Shown here in pieces: positions 33,502 to 42,372 of a DNA stretch of 64,000 nucleotides. The notes under the pieces are model-generated. The model was not told where the DNA came from and ran no database searches. It saw nothing but the letters and a program-made list of their open reading frames with translations. How positions within the stretch are numbered: the first letter of the stretch is position 1; each line of letters starts with the position of its first letter. The stretch covers positions 372,001 through 436,000 of the forward strand of contig NZ_WOFO01000002.1 of the NCBI RefSeq assembly GCF_010993705.1, in the 5' to 3' direction. Position numbers and translations under genes: made by a program. The stretch is from Cyclobacterium sp. SYSU L10401. Lineage in GTDB: Bacteria > Bacteroidota > Bacteroidia > Cytophagales > Cyclobacteriaceae.

Positions 33502-34706
33502 TATTGAGTAAAACGAGAACGCCAGCCGGAGAGCTGAATATCAAACTATCGAACCTTTTCCTCCTATTACTACTTGTGAGCGGACTGATGGCTTGCAAGG
33601 AGGATACACGTACCACGGAAGGAAATGAGGAATCCATGGAACACAGGGAAGCAACGGTTCAGTTGACTCCCGAACAAGAGGTCATTACGGGCATACGTCG
33701 CGGAACTTTCGTCAAACAGCCCCTGACCAACCTGGTGAAAGCACCCGGATTTATCGACTCCCCTCCCCAGTACAAAGCCACCATCAACTCCTTTACCACG
33801 GTCTTTGTCGAAAAAATCCACTTTATTGTGGGCGATCCCGTTAGCAAAGGCCAGGTAGTAATCACCGCTTCCAGCCCTGAATTTGTATCCATGCAGCAGG
33901 AATACCTGGAAACCCTCAGCAGCCTCGCCAACCTGGAAAGCGATTTTGAACGAAAACAAAGCTTGCGGGAGGATAACATCTCTTCCCAAAAAGAACTGGA
34001 AGAAGCCCGGGCGGCATTTCAGGCAGCCAGGGCCAAAAAATCCGCCCTTCAAAACAACCTGAAACTGATGGGAGCGGACATTTCTTCCCTGGAACAGGGT
34101 AACCTACAGTCAAAAGTGCTTTTAAAAAGCCCGATTTCGGGTAAAATTTCCGCTTTGCAAACATCTGTCGGGCAGCACAGTGCGCCGCATGAGGTGCTGA
34201 TGGAGGTGATCAACAGCGAACACCTGCATGTGGAGATGAACGTATTGGAACAGGATATTCCCAGGGTGATGGAGGGACAGGCGGTGACCTTTACCTTACC
34301 TGATTTTAAAGAGCAATTGTTTTACGGGCACGTTTACCGAAAAGGAAATACCATAGATCCCAAAGGCCGGTTTGTGCAGGTGCATGCGCATTTGGATACT
34401 GAAAATGATTCCTTCCTGCCGGGAATGTATATCAATAGTTATATAGTAGTGAGCCAAGATTCTGTATGGACCGTACCTTCCGGATCTATTGTCCATGAAG
34501 GAAGCGAAACCTTCCTTTTTGTATTACAGGATAGCAAGCAGGAAGGGAAAGTTTATCAACGAAAGCAGGTTCGAACCGGAATCGAAGCCATGGGCTACAC
34601 CGCCATCATGAACCCAAACGAAGCCCTATTTAAAGATAGTGTGGTGGTGGCGGGCACCTATTATTTATCCAATGCTCTGAACGAAGCCGGAGGGCACGAC
34701 AACTAA
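33498..34706 (+). CDS. RND efflux periplasmic adaptor (CusB/CzcB family), lipoprotein
   Basis: A 402-aa membrane-fusion protein. The lipoprotein signal ends GLMAC (Cys33). A barrel-sandwich/lipoyl half is visible in FVEKIHFIVGDPVSKGQVVIT. The alpha-hairpin (YLETLSSLANLESDFERKQ to NNLKLMGADISSLEQ) is followed by the second lipoyl half (VLLKSPISGKISALQTSVGQ), beta-barrel and membrane-proximal domains (VFVLQDSKQEGK). It links the inner-membrane pump to the channel domain encoded in the same operon, with a 4-bp ATGA overlap. No metal-sensor gene (ArsR, MerR, CusR) is adjacent, so regulation is not apparent from here. Confidence 0.92.
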   Translation: MILSKTRTPAGELNIKLSNLFLLLLLVSGLMACKEDTRTTEGNEESMEHREATVQLTPEQEVITGIRRGTFVKQPLTNLVKAPGFIDSPPQYKATINSFTTVFVEKIHFIVGDPVSKGQVVITASSPEFVSMQQEYLETLSSLANLESDFERKQSLREDNISSQKELEEARAAFQAARAKKSALQNNLKLMGADISSLEQGNLQSKVLLKSPISGKISALQTSVGQHSAPHEVLMEVINSEHLHVEMNVLEQDIPRVMEGQAVTFTLPDFKEQLFYGHVYRKGNTIDPKGRFVQVHAHLDTENDSFLPGMYINSYIVVSQDSVWTVPSGSIVHEGSETFLFVLQDSKQEGKVYQRKQVRTGIEAMGYTAIMNPNEALFKDSVVVAGTYYLSNALNEAGGHDN

Positions 34707-34707
34707 A

Positions 34708-34953
34708 TCAATCAAAGCTAATATCCGGTAAAGCCTTAACCTGGATCAATTGACTGATAAAGCCTGTATGAGCAAAGTCCATCCGAATACCCTGCCATAC
34801 ATAATTTTTTCTGGGTTTTACCTTTCTTGCATCAAGTCGCACCGGTTCTGATTCACCTACCGGTAGCCACCGTCTATCAGGATTCGAGTCTTCCGAATGG
34901 CCCTTTTCTGAAAGAAACGGTATAGGATATAGAGCGCATCGTCGCAGACCCAA
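34708..34953 (-). pseudogene. Possible C-terminal gene fragment between two plus-strand genes
   Basis: An 81-codon minus-strand frame whose last 60 codons have protein-like composition: DSNPDRRWLPVGESEPVRL, then KVKPRKNYVWQGIRMDFAHT and ISQLIQVKALPDISFD. The first part reads poorly. It ends 1 bp after the adaptor stop. I recognise no family. It may be a remnant or a spurious frame. Confidence 0.3.
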
Positions 34954-34970
34954 TCACAAAAATTTATTCC

Positions 34971-37268
34971 ATGATTCAATCGCTGAAATTCTATTCTTTT
35001 GGTCTTCTTTTATCTGTCTTTGTTTTGCCCCTGGCGGCCCAGCAAACCCTCTGGGAACCGGTAGCCGATAAGGTATTCCTCCAGGAAAAAAGTGAAATCC
35101 TTACTACCCCATCAGCCGTTACACAGGTAGCCATTTTATCTGGCCGTTCCTATGCCGTTTTGGATGGAAAACTTCAGGAATTGAAAGCGGACGGGCTCCA
35201 GCCGGTATCCGAGGGTCCGGCGGGAATAAGCAAGTTGGAGGTATTGGACCATTCGGCCTGGGTGATGGCTTCCTCCGGGTTTTACCGCTTTGCCGGCAAT
35301 TCCTGGGAGAAACTCAGTGATGACAACTTTGTGGATGTCTGCCTGCATCTGGGCAAGGTGCACGCAGCCACCCGGGATGCCATATATGTATATGAACAAG
35401 GAAAATTGACCGATATTGAGCCCAATGGGGGCTACCTGTCCAGTGACGTAACCATGCTGATGGAGGATGGCACCCAGCTACTGGCCGATCCGGTGAAATT
35501 GGGTCCCATTACCTCCATTGCCAGTTACAGCGGTACCCTGCATGTCCTTCGACCCGGGCAACTGGTGCAGCTTTCCGGCAAGGTAGTCAACGAGCACCTG
35601 ATCGACTGGGGCAATCTGCCCTCCAAAAATACTGGTGAACTGCTTTCCATGGGCAGCAGGCTGTTTATCAGCACGGACCGGGGATTAGGTGTTCTCCGGG
35701 GTGCTTCCCTGCAATCCATCCAGGGAGCCGATGGACTTCCGGTGGAAGAAACCCGGCAATTGGTGCAAGGGTTTGACCGGGATGTATGGATCGGCACGCC
35801 CAGGGGAGCGATACGGATGCTAGAGGAGGACTGGCATTATTTCGGTGCCGACCACTGGCTGCCGGACAATCGGGTCAACGACATAGCCGTGGCCAAAAAC
35901 GAAGTACTGGTGGCCACGGAAGGCGGCATTGGGATGATCCGCTACGAACCGTTTACCCTGAGGAAAAAGGCCGACCACTACGAATACTGGTTGGAGAATT
36001 GGGGCCATAAGCGCATGGGCTTTATTCACACCATCCGGGATTACCAGGGGGAATGGGTACGTGAAATCAGTGATAACGATGGTGCCCATACGGCCACCTA
36101 CCTTTCGGCAATGAGCTACAAATACGCCGCTACCGGAGAGGAAACGGCAAGGAAAGAAGCGGTGGATGCCTTCCAGGCCATGTTGTGGCTGGAACGGATC
36201 ACGCCAATCGATGGCCTGATCGCCCGATCCATCTGGTCCCGCAAAGGAGATAAAGGCGCCATGGGCCAACGGGGCTCCGGAGGCTTGCCAGCCAAATGGA
36301 ATGCCACGGCAGACAGTTTATGGTACTGGAAAGGCGATGCCTCCAGCGACGAGATCATCGCCCATTTCTACAGCGTTTCATTGTTTCATGATCTGGCGGC
36401 TGACGGCAAAGAAAAAGAACTGGCCAAAGAACACATGCGCCGCATCGCCGGATACATCATGGAAAACAACTGGGTGCTGATCGATGCGGATGGGCAACCC
36501 ACCCGTTGGGGGCGCTGGAATCCGGAGTACCTGCTGCGCCCCTACGGCTGGTCCGACCGGGGCGTGAATGGGCTGGAAGCATTGGCTTTTTCCTATTCCA
36601 CCTATGCCCTGACCGGGGAAGAACGCTTCAAGAAGGGATACCAGCAATTGGTAGACTGGGGCTATGCGGAAAATACCATCAAGCAAAAAAACACCTTCCC
36701 TCCTTCCCAGATTGCGCCCTGGGATGACAACCTGGCCTTTGAAGCCTACAATACCTTGCTGCGCTATGAGAAAGATCCCATACTACGCTCCTTTTACCTG
36801 AGAAGCCTGGAGCGTACTTTTGAAATCAAGCGCATGGAGAAGATTCCCTGGTTTAACTTTACCTACGCTGCCATGACCGGCAATGATGCGGATTTGGATG
36901 CTGCGGTACAACACCTGCGGGAATGGACCCTGGACGCTATCGAACACAATTTCCGCAATTCCCACCGGGATGATTTATTTGTGGAAGAGGGCTACACTTC
37001 CTATGAAGGTGGGGTAAAAGCCATTTCCCCCCGGGAAGCGGCGGTCACCCGAGGTGCCAGAAGGGCCATTGTCTTGGATGGCGGTCAAAACAGCAAGCGC
37101 ATCATGGAGCCGGTGGGCTTTATCCGGGATTACTGGATGGGCCGGCACTACGGCCTGATCCTGGCCCCTGAAACAAGTGATCCTAAATTGTTGGAGGTAG
37201 ATAAAAGTTCAGGGGAAAAAGTTGGAGCTGCGCCTTATGATGGGCCGGATCGGCCGGATTTTCTGTAA
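34971..37268 (+). CDS. Exported beta-propeller plus alpha/alpha-toroid protein of unknown function
   Basis: A 765-aa exported protein with a signal peptide (FGLLLSVFVLPLAAQ). Residues about 30-330 contain propeller-like repeats of the two-component-regulator-propeller type (DVWIGTPRGAIRMLEEDW, SRLFISTDRGLGVLRGA, VLVATEGGIGMIRYEP). Residues about 340-730 are helical with repeated WxRG/W patterns (NDGAHTATYLSAMSYKYAAT, GLIARSIWSR, YSYPAL-like helices, PPSQIAPWDDNLAFEAYNTL), resembling an (alpha/alpha)6 toroid of glycan-active enzymes. Candidate acids are in SDNDGAHT and APWDDNLAF. There is no transmembrane helix, so the propeller is not part of a hybrid sensor. A lyase or hydrolase acting on sugars is possible but unproven. 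Confidence 0.7.
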   Translation: MIQSLKFYSFGLLLSVFVLPLAAQQTLWEPVADKVFLQEKSEILTTPSAVTQVAILSGRSYAVLDGKLQELKADGLQPVSEGPAGISKLEVLDHSAWVMASSGFYRFAGNSWEKLSDDNFVDVCLHLGKVHAATRDAIYVYEQGKLTDIEPNGGYLSSDVTMLMEDGTQLLADPVKLGPITSIASYSGTLHVLRPGQLVQLSGKVVNEHLIDWGNLPSKNTGELLSMGSRLFISTDRGLGVLRGASLQSIQGADGLPVEETRQLVQGFDRDVWIGTPRGAIRMLEEDWHYFGADHWLPDNRVNDIAVAKNEVLVATEGGIGMIRYEPFTLRKKADHYEYWLENWGHKRMGFIHTIRDYQGEWVREISDNDGAHTATYLSAMSYKYAATGEETARKEAVDAFQAMLWLERITPIDGLIARSIWSRKGDKGAMGQRGSGGLPAKWNATADSLWYWKGDASSDEIIAHFYSVSLFHDLAADGKEKELAKEHMRRIAGYIMENNWVLIDADGQPTRWGRWNPEYLLRPYGWSDRGVNGLEALAFSYSTYALTGEERFKKGYQQLVDWGYAENTIKQKNTFPPSQIAPWDDNLAFEAYNTLLRYEKDPILRSFYLRSLERTFEIKRMEKIPWFNFTYAAMTGNDADLDAAVQHLREWTLDAIEHNFRNSHRDDLFVEEGYTSYEGGVKAISPREAAVTRGARRAIVLDGGQNSKRIMEPVGFIRDYWMGRHYGLILAPETSDPKLLEVDKSSGEKVGAAPYDGPDRPDFL

Positions 37269-37286
37269 AATCCTTGGTAGTTATTC

Positions 37287-37634
37287 TTAGTCAAGATCAA
37301 GGACAATACGAATATTTTCCCTAACCTGAACCGTTAATTCATCTGGTAATGTACCCAACCTTTTGGTAAGCCTTCTATTATCTATTGCCCTAACCTGGTC
37401 AATCATAATATCACAGGGTTGATTCAGATTTGAAACACCCTTATTCAAATGAACCCTTAAAATCTCCACATCTTCTCGCACGTTTGTTGTGATTGGACAA
37501 ACAACCGTATATGGATGAGGGATTTTATTAAGAAGGTTTGTTTGAATGACCAAAACGGGCATTTTCTTTACCGGTTCAGTTCCTATTTGAGGATTCAGGT
37601 CTGCAACCCAGATTTCAAATTTCTTAATCGCCAT
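37287..37634 (-). CDS. MazF/PemK-family endoribonuclease toxin
   Basis: A 115-aa PemK/MazF fold toxin. It opens KKFEIWVADLNPQIGTEPVK, close to the usual GEIWLVDLDPTxGSE, and has PVLVIQTNLLN, TVVCPITTN, the core VSNLNQPCDIMIDQVRAID and the tail RLTKRLGTLPDEL. The conserved Arg/Thr of the catalytic site correspond to the ITTN and QVRAID regions. ATG at 37632-37634 (MAIKKFE) overlaps the antitoxin stop by 11 bp. Expected to cleave mRNA at short recognition sites unless bound by the antitoxin. It appears intact. Confidence 0.92.
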   Translation of the reverse strand: MAIKKFEIWVADLNPQIGTEPVKKMPVLVIQTNLLNKIPHPYTVVCPITTNVREDVEILRVHLNKGVSNLNQPCDIMIDQVRAIDNRRLTKRLGTLPDELTVQVRENIRIVLDLD

Positions 37635-37854
37635 AATCAATGGCTTCAAAATCCCTGAGGATTTCCATCGAATCCGCTTTTACCAGGTTTGATTCAATTT
37701 TCAACTTCTTCTCAAGAAGCTGCTTACGTTGAAATTTATTGTAAAAGGCGATTGCTTCGTTAATGTAACGATTCCTGGGTTGCTTCATTCGCTCACGTAT
37801 TTTTTCGGTTTCACGAAATACCAGGTCGTCAATTTTAAGGGATATATTCTTCAT
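37624..37854 (-). CDS. Ribbon-helix-helix antitoxin of the MazF-like toxin
   Basis: A 76-aa protein starting MKNISLKIDDLVFRETEKIR. This is a ribbon followed by helices (RNRYINEAIAFYNKFQRK), the CopG/RHH fold found with PemK toxins in Bacteroidota. The acidic C-terminus (ILRDFEAIDYGD) should thread along the toxin. It is the first gene of the pair, with the toxin ATG inside its last codons. AGTATAT/TATAC repeats upstream suggest autoregulation. Confidence 0.85.
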   Translation of the reverse strand: MKNISLKIDDLVFRETEKIRERMKQPRNRYINEAIAFYNKFQRKQLLEKKLKIESNLVKADSMEILRDFEAIDYGD

Positions 37855-37862
37855 GATATTTT

Positions 37863-37893
37863 TATACCATAAAAGTATATATTTTTAGTATAT
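37863..37893 (-). promoter_or_regulatory. AT-rich repeat array upstream of the MazEF-like operon, candidate operator
   Basis: TATAC-n7-GTATA (37863-37879) forms an inverted repeat, and AGTATAT occurs twice, at 37874-37880 and 37887-37893, one helical turn (13 bp) apart. It lies 9 to 39 bp upstream of the antitoxin ATG. RHH antitoxins bind such short tandem boxes. Confidence 0.4.
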
Positions 37894-37921
37894 CATTCAA
37901 GTATTAATTATCTATGCCAAC

Positions 37922-38194
37922 TCAACGGGTTTTTGTCAGGGATGTAATTCCCTGAAGTAATTTCCTTACCATGCTGACATGATGCAATTTTTTGGTTGCA
38001 AAATAGCTTGATTGCAGTGGGGGTTGGAAGGTTTCGGTGTAGGCCATTAAGGCTGTCATTAACAGGAAATTTACTACCCAAGCAAACACGAAGGTATGCA
38101 GGCCCTGCCAGCTCGCTATCCCTACTATGCCCGCAGCAACAAAAAGCCAGGTAAAACCTACGAATGCGTATTTTTTGAGACCTTTCTTTTCCAT
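37922..38194 (-). CDS. Small membrane protein, two predicted helices
   Basis: A 90-aa protein of unrecognised family. Two hydrophobic segments are clear: KYAFVGFTWLFVAAGIVGIA (about residues 8-27) and FVFAWVVNFLLMTALMAY (about 34-52). A basic cytoplasmic C-terminus follows (FATKKLHHVSMVRKLLQG). It is preceded by the DUF1569 gene on the same strand with a 91-bp gap. Nothing more can be said from sequence. Confidence 0.6.
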   Translation of the reverse strand: MEKKGLKKYAFVGFTWLFVAAGIVGIASWQGLHTFVFAWVVNFLLMTALMAYTETFQPPLQSSYFATKKLHHVSMVRKLLQGITSLTKTR

Positions 38195-38285
38195 AGAGCC
38201 TGGCGGATCAATTAGTTAAGGGTGGCCAAATCGTTTTCAGGAAACGGCGGTAAACCCGAATGGAATCTCCTACGGTGCGGCACCT

Positions 38286-38744
38286 TCACACCCCAAATTG
38301 GGTCAGGTGGTGGTCCAGGTGCTTGTAAAACATATTGTTCCATTCGTCTTTGGACAATTTACCGAAGGACAGGGATTCCTTTCCATCAAAATGACTTTCT
38401 CCCAACGCTACGGTTTTGTGCAAGTACTGGATCAGTCGTACTTTCTCTTCCTCAAAATCCCGCTCATCTGCGATGATAAACGCCGGTGCCGTTTGAACAT
38501 TCTTTTTGTAAGGGGTTTCGTTCACCACCATTTTTTTGACAAAGGCTTTGAGGATTAATCCCATGAAGAAATTGGGTTTGGGATGCTTGTTTTCATAAGC
38601 CATCTCATAGGTGACGTTGCAATGCGCCAGCATTTGAGCCACACTCATTTTTCCCCATTGTGGCTGGGTACTGGGTGTCAGGGAGTCAATCCTCCGGATC
38701 AGCTCCGCTGTTACTTCTTTGTCGAAAATAGTGGGAAAAGCCAT
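38286..38744 (-). CDS. DUF1569 protein (DinB-like fold)
   Basis: A 152-aa protein of the DUF1569 family, distantly related to DinB proteins. Blocks are PTIFDKEVTAELIRRIDSLT, QWGKMSVAQMLAHCNVTYEM (first metal-type His), DERDFEEEKVRLIQYL and the ending WNNMFYKHLDHHLTQFGV (last His cluster). Start at 38742-38744 (MAFPTIF); an in-frame ATG 17 codons upstream gives a basic, unconserved extension. A 5'-truncated second copy of this gene lies 4 kb away at 42085-42372, so this locus has duplicated. Biochemical function is unknown. Confidence 0.85.
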   Translation of the reverse strand: MAFPTIFDKEVTAELIRRIDSLTPSTQPQWGKMSVAQMLAHCNVTYEMAYENKHPKPNFFMGLILKAFVKKMVVNETPYKKNVQTAPAFIIADERDFEEEKVRLIQYLHKTVALGESHFDGKESLSFGKLSKDEWNNMFYKHLDHHLTQFGV

Positions 38745-39012
38745 CTTAAGTTTAATTGGTTTCAATTTAACGTATTTGTAAGGGTGCCGACCCATAAATC
38801 AAACCGCTCAACCGCAATAAATAAAATGGAAAAAAAATTTCCAAATGGTTAAATAATATGTGGTCCGGAGATTGAAAGTTAGGGTTAAGAATCGAAATGG
38901 GTCTTGCACAATTGAAAATTTCCAAATTAGAAATAAATTGCAAAGGGTTTCACAGCAAGGCCGCAAAGAAGCGCATCTTCCGCAGTGAGAGGCAATCCAT
39001 GAAACTTGACAA

Positions 39013-40206
39013 CTAGATTGCCTGATTGTCTTCGGGCAAATAAAAGCTGAAACATGAACCTTCGCCAAATATGCTCTGCGCCTGAATGTTTCCCCCGTGC
39101 AACGCTACGATTCGTTTGCAAATAGAAAGTCCTAGCCCGGTACTTTTCTCAGAGCCGGTCGGTAAGGTACTGGTTTTTTGAAAAGCAGAGAAAAGTTTGT
39201 CCATGTCTTCTTCGCGAATACCCTGGCCTTGATCAAAAACGCGGAAGTATAGCTGACCTTCCTCCAATTCGACCACCAATCGCACCGTTGTATCCCTATG
39301 CGAATACTTAATTGCATTGCTTAGCAAATTATCCAGAACCTGTTCGACCCGTTGGGGGTCGAAGGTCCACGAATCCGGACCATCGAATTGCAATTCAAGC
39401 AGAATGTCTTTCTTCTCCGCAGACCGCCGGTTCAACCGTATCACCTTGTCAAGAAATCCTTTTAAAGGCACTACTTTTTTCTCAAGAACAAGCTGCCCCG
39501 TCTCGATTGCAGAAACATCAAGCAGATCATCAATCAATCGCAGTGATTTCTCAGCTAGCTCATCTATAAGTTTAAGAAACTCTTTCCTTGTTGCGGTATC
39601 AGTCGAATCTTCGGCAATCACATCATGGCACATCTTGATGGTTCCAAGGGGTCCTCTGAGATCATGAGCCACCATACCAATCATATGGTCCTTCTCCTTG
39701 TTGAGCTTAGTCAGTTCAATGGTGCGTGCTTTGACCCGCTTCTCGAGATCCTTGTTTGCTTCCTGCAATTGGTTCACAAGCTCCTTATTACGAACAATTA
39801 AATTGTGTCGCTCAAAGGCTTCGCGAACGATTGTATCAAGCTCAAGGGGATCCCAGGGCTTGGAAATATATCGAAAGATATTCCCCTCATTTATGGCTTC
39901 AATTACTGACTGGATATCGGCATATCCAGTCAACAAAAGGCGAATGGCCTCCGGATAGTCATTTTTTACTTCATTAAAAAAAGCTGAACCGTTCATACCC
40001 GGCATCCGCTGGTCGGAAATAATGACCTGAATTGGATGTGCTTTCATCAATTCGAGTCCTTCCTTGGCACTGTGGGCGATATGAACCTGGTAATTTCTGC
40101 GAAATTGCCGTCTCAATGAACTGAGTATCGAAGGTTCATCGTCAATGATAAGTAAGTTGTCGTCCTTGTCCCTATTTTTATCGATTTCAGTGCTATTTTC
40201 ATTCAT
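39013..40206 (-). CDS. Response regulator-histidine kinase hybrid, partner of the LOV kinase
   Basis: A 397-aa protein with an N-terminal receiver (DD at 22-23, phosphoacceptor D65 in ISDQRMPG, T92, K115 in ISKPW). A coiled-coil linker at about 135-175 is followed by a HisKA domain with H180 in MVAHDLRGPLG. An ATPase domain follows (NLLSNAIKYS, FDQGQGI, GLGLSICKRI). The receiver-first order suggests it receives phosphate from the LOV kinase and then acts as a second kinase; there is no DNA-binding output. ATG at 40204-40206 is 4 bp beyond the LOV-kinase stop, so they are one operon. The final recipient of phosphate is not encoded nearby. Confidence 0.92.
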   Translation of the reverse strand: MNENSTEIDKNRDKDDNLLIIDDEPSILSSLRRQFRRNYQVHIAHSAKEGLELMKAHPIQVIISDQRMPGMNGSAFFNEVKNDYPEAIRLLLTGYADIQSVIEAINEGNIFRYISKPWDPLELDTIVREAFERHNLIVRNKELVNQLQEANKDLEKRVKARTIELTKLNKEKDHMIGMVAHDLRGPLGTIKMCHDVIAEDSTDTATRKEFLKLIDELAEKSLRLIDDLLDVSAIETGQLVLEKKVVPLKGFLDKVIRLNRRSAEKKDILLELQFDGPDSWTFDPQRVEQVLDNLLSNAIKYSHRDTTVRLVVELEEGQLYFRVFDQGQGIREEDMDKLFSAFQKTSTLPTGSEKSTGLGLSICKRIVALHGGNIQAQSIFGEGSCFSFYLPEDNQAI

Positions 40207-40210
40207 GAGT

Positions 40211-41476
40211 TCATGCGTTTTTAGGTAAACTGATGGTGAAGGAGGTTCCTTTTCCAACTTCACTGTCAACGGTGATTTTTCCATTATGGCCATCTGAGAT
40301 AATCTTGTAGGCAATCGACAGTCCCAAACCGGTTCCTTCGCCTACTGGCTTTGTCGTAAAAAAAGGATTGAAGATTTTCTCTTGAGTATCCGCATCCATC
40401 CCGATACCATTGTCCGTAAAGGTTAAAATCAGCGCATCTGTCGTTTCTGAACCTTTAATTTCGAGGCGGCCATCCTCTTTCACCGCCTGAGCCGCATTCA
40501 TGATCAGGTTAAGGAAAACCTGATTCAATTCAGACGGGCGGCATTTAATCGGGGTGAGATCATTAAGCTGACAGTCTATTACCAAACGATTCCTAACAAC
40601 GGACCCTGCAATCTCCAGCGTACTCTCGATACACTCTTTCATTGATGCGATCTTCTCGTCTGCTTCATCCAGCCTGGAGAAATTACGTAGGCTCCCAACA
40701 ATACCCTTGACTCTCTTCAACCCGTCGATTGAACTATTAATCAAATCATCAAGATCCTCCGAGATAAAGTCCACATCTGCCTCTTGGCTAAGTTTCCTGG
40801 CCATTACTTTCAAATCCTCATTGCCGGAGGTGTCAACAGCCATATTTAATTGTTCATAAGCATCTTTCAGGTCTTCAGCCATCTGTTTGAGCGCATGCAT
40901 ATTGCTTGCAACAAAAGCCACTGGATTATTTATTTCGTGTGCAACCCCGGCCACCATCTGCCCTAATGCGTTCATCTTCTCCGAATGGATCAGCATCGAT
41001 TGCGTTTCCTTAAGCGTCTCCAGGGTCTTTTCCAGCTCAATTTGCTTGGCGGCCGTTTCCCTACGCACCTCCTCCCTGTCTGTTACATCGTTTTGAACGC
41101 CAACAAAATGAGTAAGCTGGCCCTCTTTGTCTCGAATCGGAGAAATGATTAAGTCATTCCAGAAAAAAGTGCCGTCTTTACGGAAATTTTTTATCAGTAC
41201 CTGGCAGTGATTACCTGAATCCAGCGCCTCCCGAATAATATACCTGGCTTTCTGATCACGATTTTCACCCTGAAGGAATCGACAGTTCTTGCCCACAACC
41301 TCCTCCTCCAAATAACCACTCATTTCACAAAAAGCCCGATTCACATAAATCAACGGCATATCCGGTTTACGTGCATCCGAAATAGAGATACCACAACTCG
41401 TAGACTCCATGGCTGCATCATGAAGTTTCAGCTCTTGTTGGATAACGTTATAATCCTGGGATTCATGTTTTTTCAT
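40211..41476 (-). CDS. LOV-domain sensor histidine kinase (probable blue-light receptor)
   Basis: A 421-aa soluble kinase. Residues about 20-132 form a PAS domain of the LOV class. The flavin-adduct motif reads GKNCRFLQG with the photoactive Cys65, R66 and Q69. The other FMN contacts are in place: N97 (IKNFRKDG), N107 (FFWNDL) and Q128 (FVGVQND). After a coiled linker comes HisKA with H180 in GVAHEINNP and an ATPase domain with NLIMNAAQA, TDNGIGM and GTGLGLSIAYKI, like NtrB/ThkA-type kinases. With all LOV residues present, light-driven cysteinyl-FMN formation is expected. The hybrid kinase gene follows immediately. Confidence 0.9.
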   Translation of the reverse strand: MKKHESQDYNVIQQELKLHDAAMESTSCGISISDARKPDMPLIYVNRAFCEMSGYLEEEVVGKNCRFLQGENRDQKARYIIREALDSGNHCQVLIKNFRKDGTFFWNDLIISPIRDKEGQLTHFVGVQNDVTDREEVRRETAAKQIELEKTLETLKETQSMLIHSEKMNALGQMVAGVAHEINNPVAFVASNMHALKQMAEDLKDAYEQLNMAVDTSGNEDLKVMARKLSQEADVDFISEDLDDLINSSIDGLKRVKGIVGSLRNFSRLDEADEKIASMKECIESTLEIAGSVVRNRLVIDCQLNDLTPIKCRPSELNQVFLNLIMNAAQAVKEDGRLEIKGSETTDALILTFTDNGIGMDADTQEKIFNPFFTTKPVGEGTGLGLSIAYKIISDGHNGKITVDSEVGKGTSFTISLPKNA

Positions 41477-42084
41477 AATGCCTTATCATATTTTATAGCC
41501 TCAAAATTTCCACACCTAACTCCAAAGGACTCACTACTATACTATTAGGATGACATTACAAATATAGTGATGATGCATCATTACCTACGGCGTACTCCGT
41601 ATCTATCTCCTTTTTTTCATCACCAATACAATAGCGGATTGCCCGGTAAACAGCATCAAAATAAAGCTCATTCCAACTAATGCCCACTTTCTTTCTAATA
41701 CCAACCCAAAGTTTGATTGAATTTTTGAACTTCTCACCTTAGGAAGATTTACAAATTGTCAAAACATATATCAAGTGACTGATTTACAGTAGGTTTAACC
41801 TGAAGAATAAATGTCTTAATAAATGAACAGAATCAAAGCCTGATAATTTTTTCTTCCAAAATAGATCTCATGATTTAAATGTCGTGCAATTTCACCCCAC
41901 AATTTTTTTAACATACCAAAGTTATTTATTCATGAACAATGAGCCCGAAAATAGCTGTTTAAGGCTTTCTGTAACGTTTAAATAGCTCAAAAACCAAAGG
42001 ACTACCCGTAGGTGTAGGCTTGACACCAGAATGGATAGTAAATAAAAAAGGCCAATATACAAGCCCATATCACATGTTCAATTT
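41477..42084. other. 608-bp stretch without a supported gene, upstream of the LOV operon
   Basis: No convincing frame on either strand. A palindrome at 41570-41581 is listed separately. The remainder is AT-rich and should include the promoter of the LOV kinase operon, but no clear TAnnTTTG box could be fixed. Confidence 0.5.
41570..41581. promoter_or_regulatory. 12-bp palindrome upstream of the LOV kinase
   Basis: ATGATGCATCAT is a perfect palindrome centred about 99 bp upstream of the kinase ATG, and nearby flanking bases add partial symmetry. It could be an operator; evidence is only position and symmetry. Confidence 0.3.
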
Positions 42085-42372
42085 TTATGCTTGGGGAACC
42101 CCAAATTGGGTCAGGTGCTTGTCCAGGTGCTTGTAAAATAGGTTGTTCCACTCTTGTTTGGACAACTTGCCGAAGGACAAGGATTCCCTTCCTTCGAAAT
42201 GGTCTGCTCCCAACTCCACGGCTTTATGCAAGTACTGGATCAGTGGCTCTTTTTCCACAGCAAAATCCCGCTCATCTGCGATAACTATTGCCAGTGCCGT
42301 TTGAACGTTCTTCCTTTACGGCGTTTTGTTCACCAGCATCTTTTTAATAAATACTTTGAGGATCAACCCCAT
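42085..42372 (-). pseudogene. 5'-truncated second copy of the DUF1569 gene with an internal stop
   Basis: The frame begins MGLILKVFIKKMLVNKTP, hits TAA at codon 19, then continues in the same frame through ADERDFAVEKEPLIQYLHK and SFGKLSKQEWNNLFYKHLDK to HLTQFGVPQA and a stop. This matches the C-terminal 93 residues of the intact DUF1569 gene at 38286 from MGLILK onward, with clear DNA-level similarity too. The N-terminal half is missing. The ATG shares one base with the P-type ATPase stop codon, marking the breakpoint. Confidence 0.88.

Noticed and set aside
38936-38985. Short phrase GGTTTCACAGCAAGGCCGCAAAG reminiscent of intergenic repeats seen in many bacteria (read as two halves of fewer than 20 bases)
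   Set aside because: Only one partial copy is in the window, so a repeat cannot be demonstrated.
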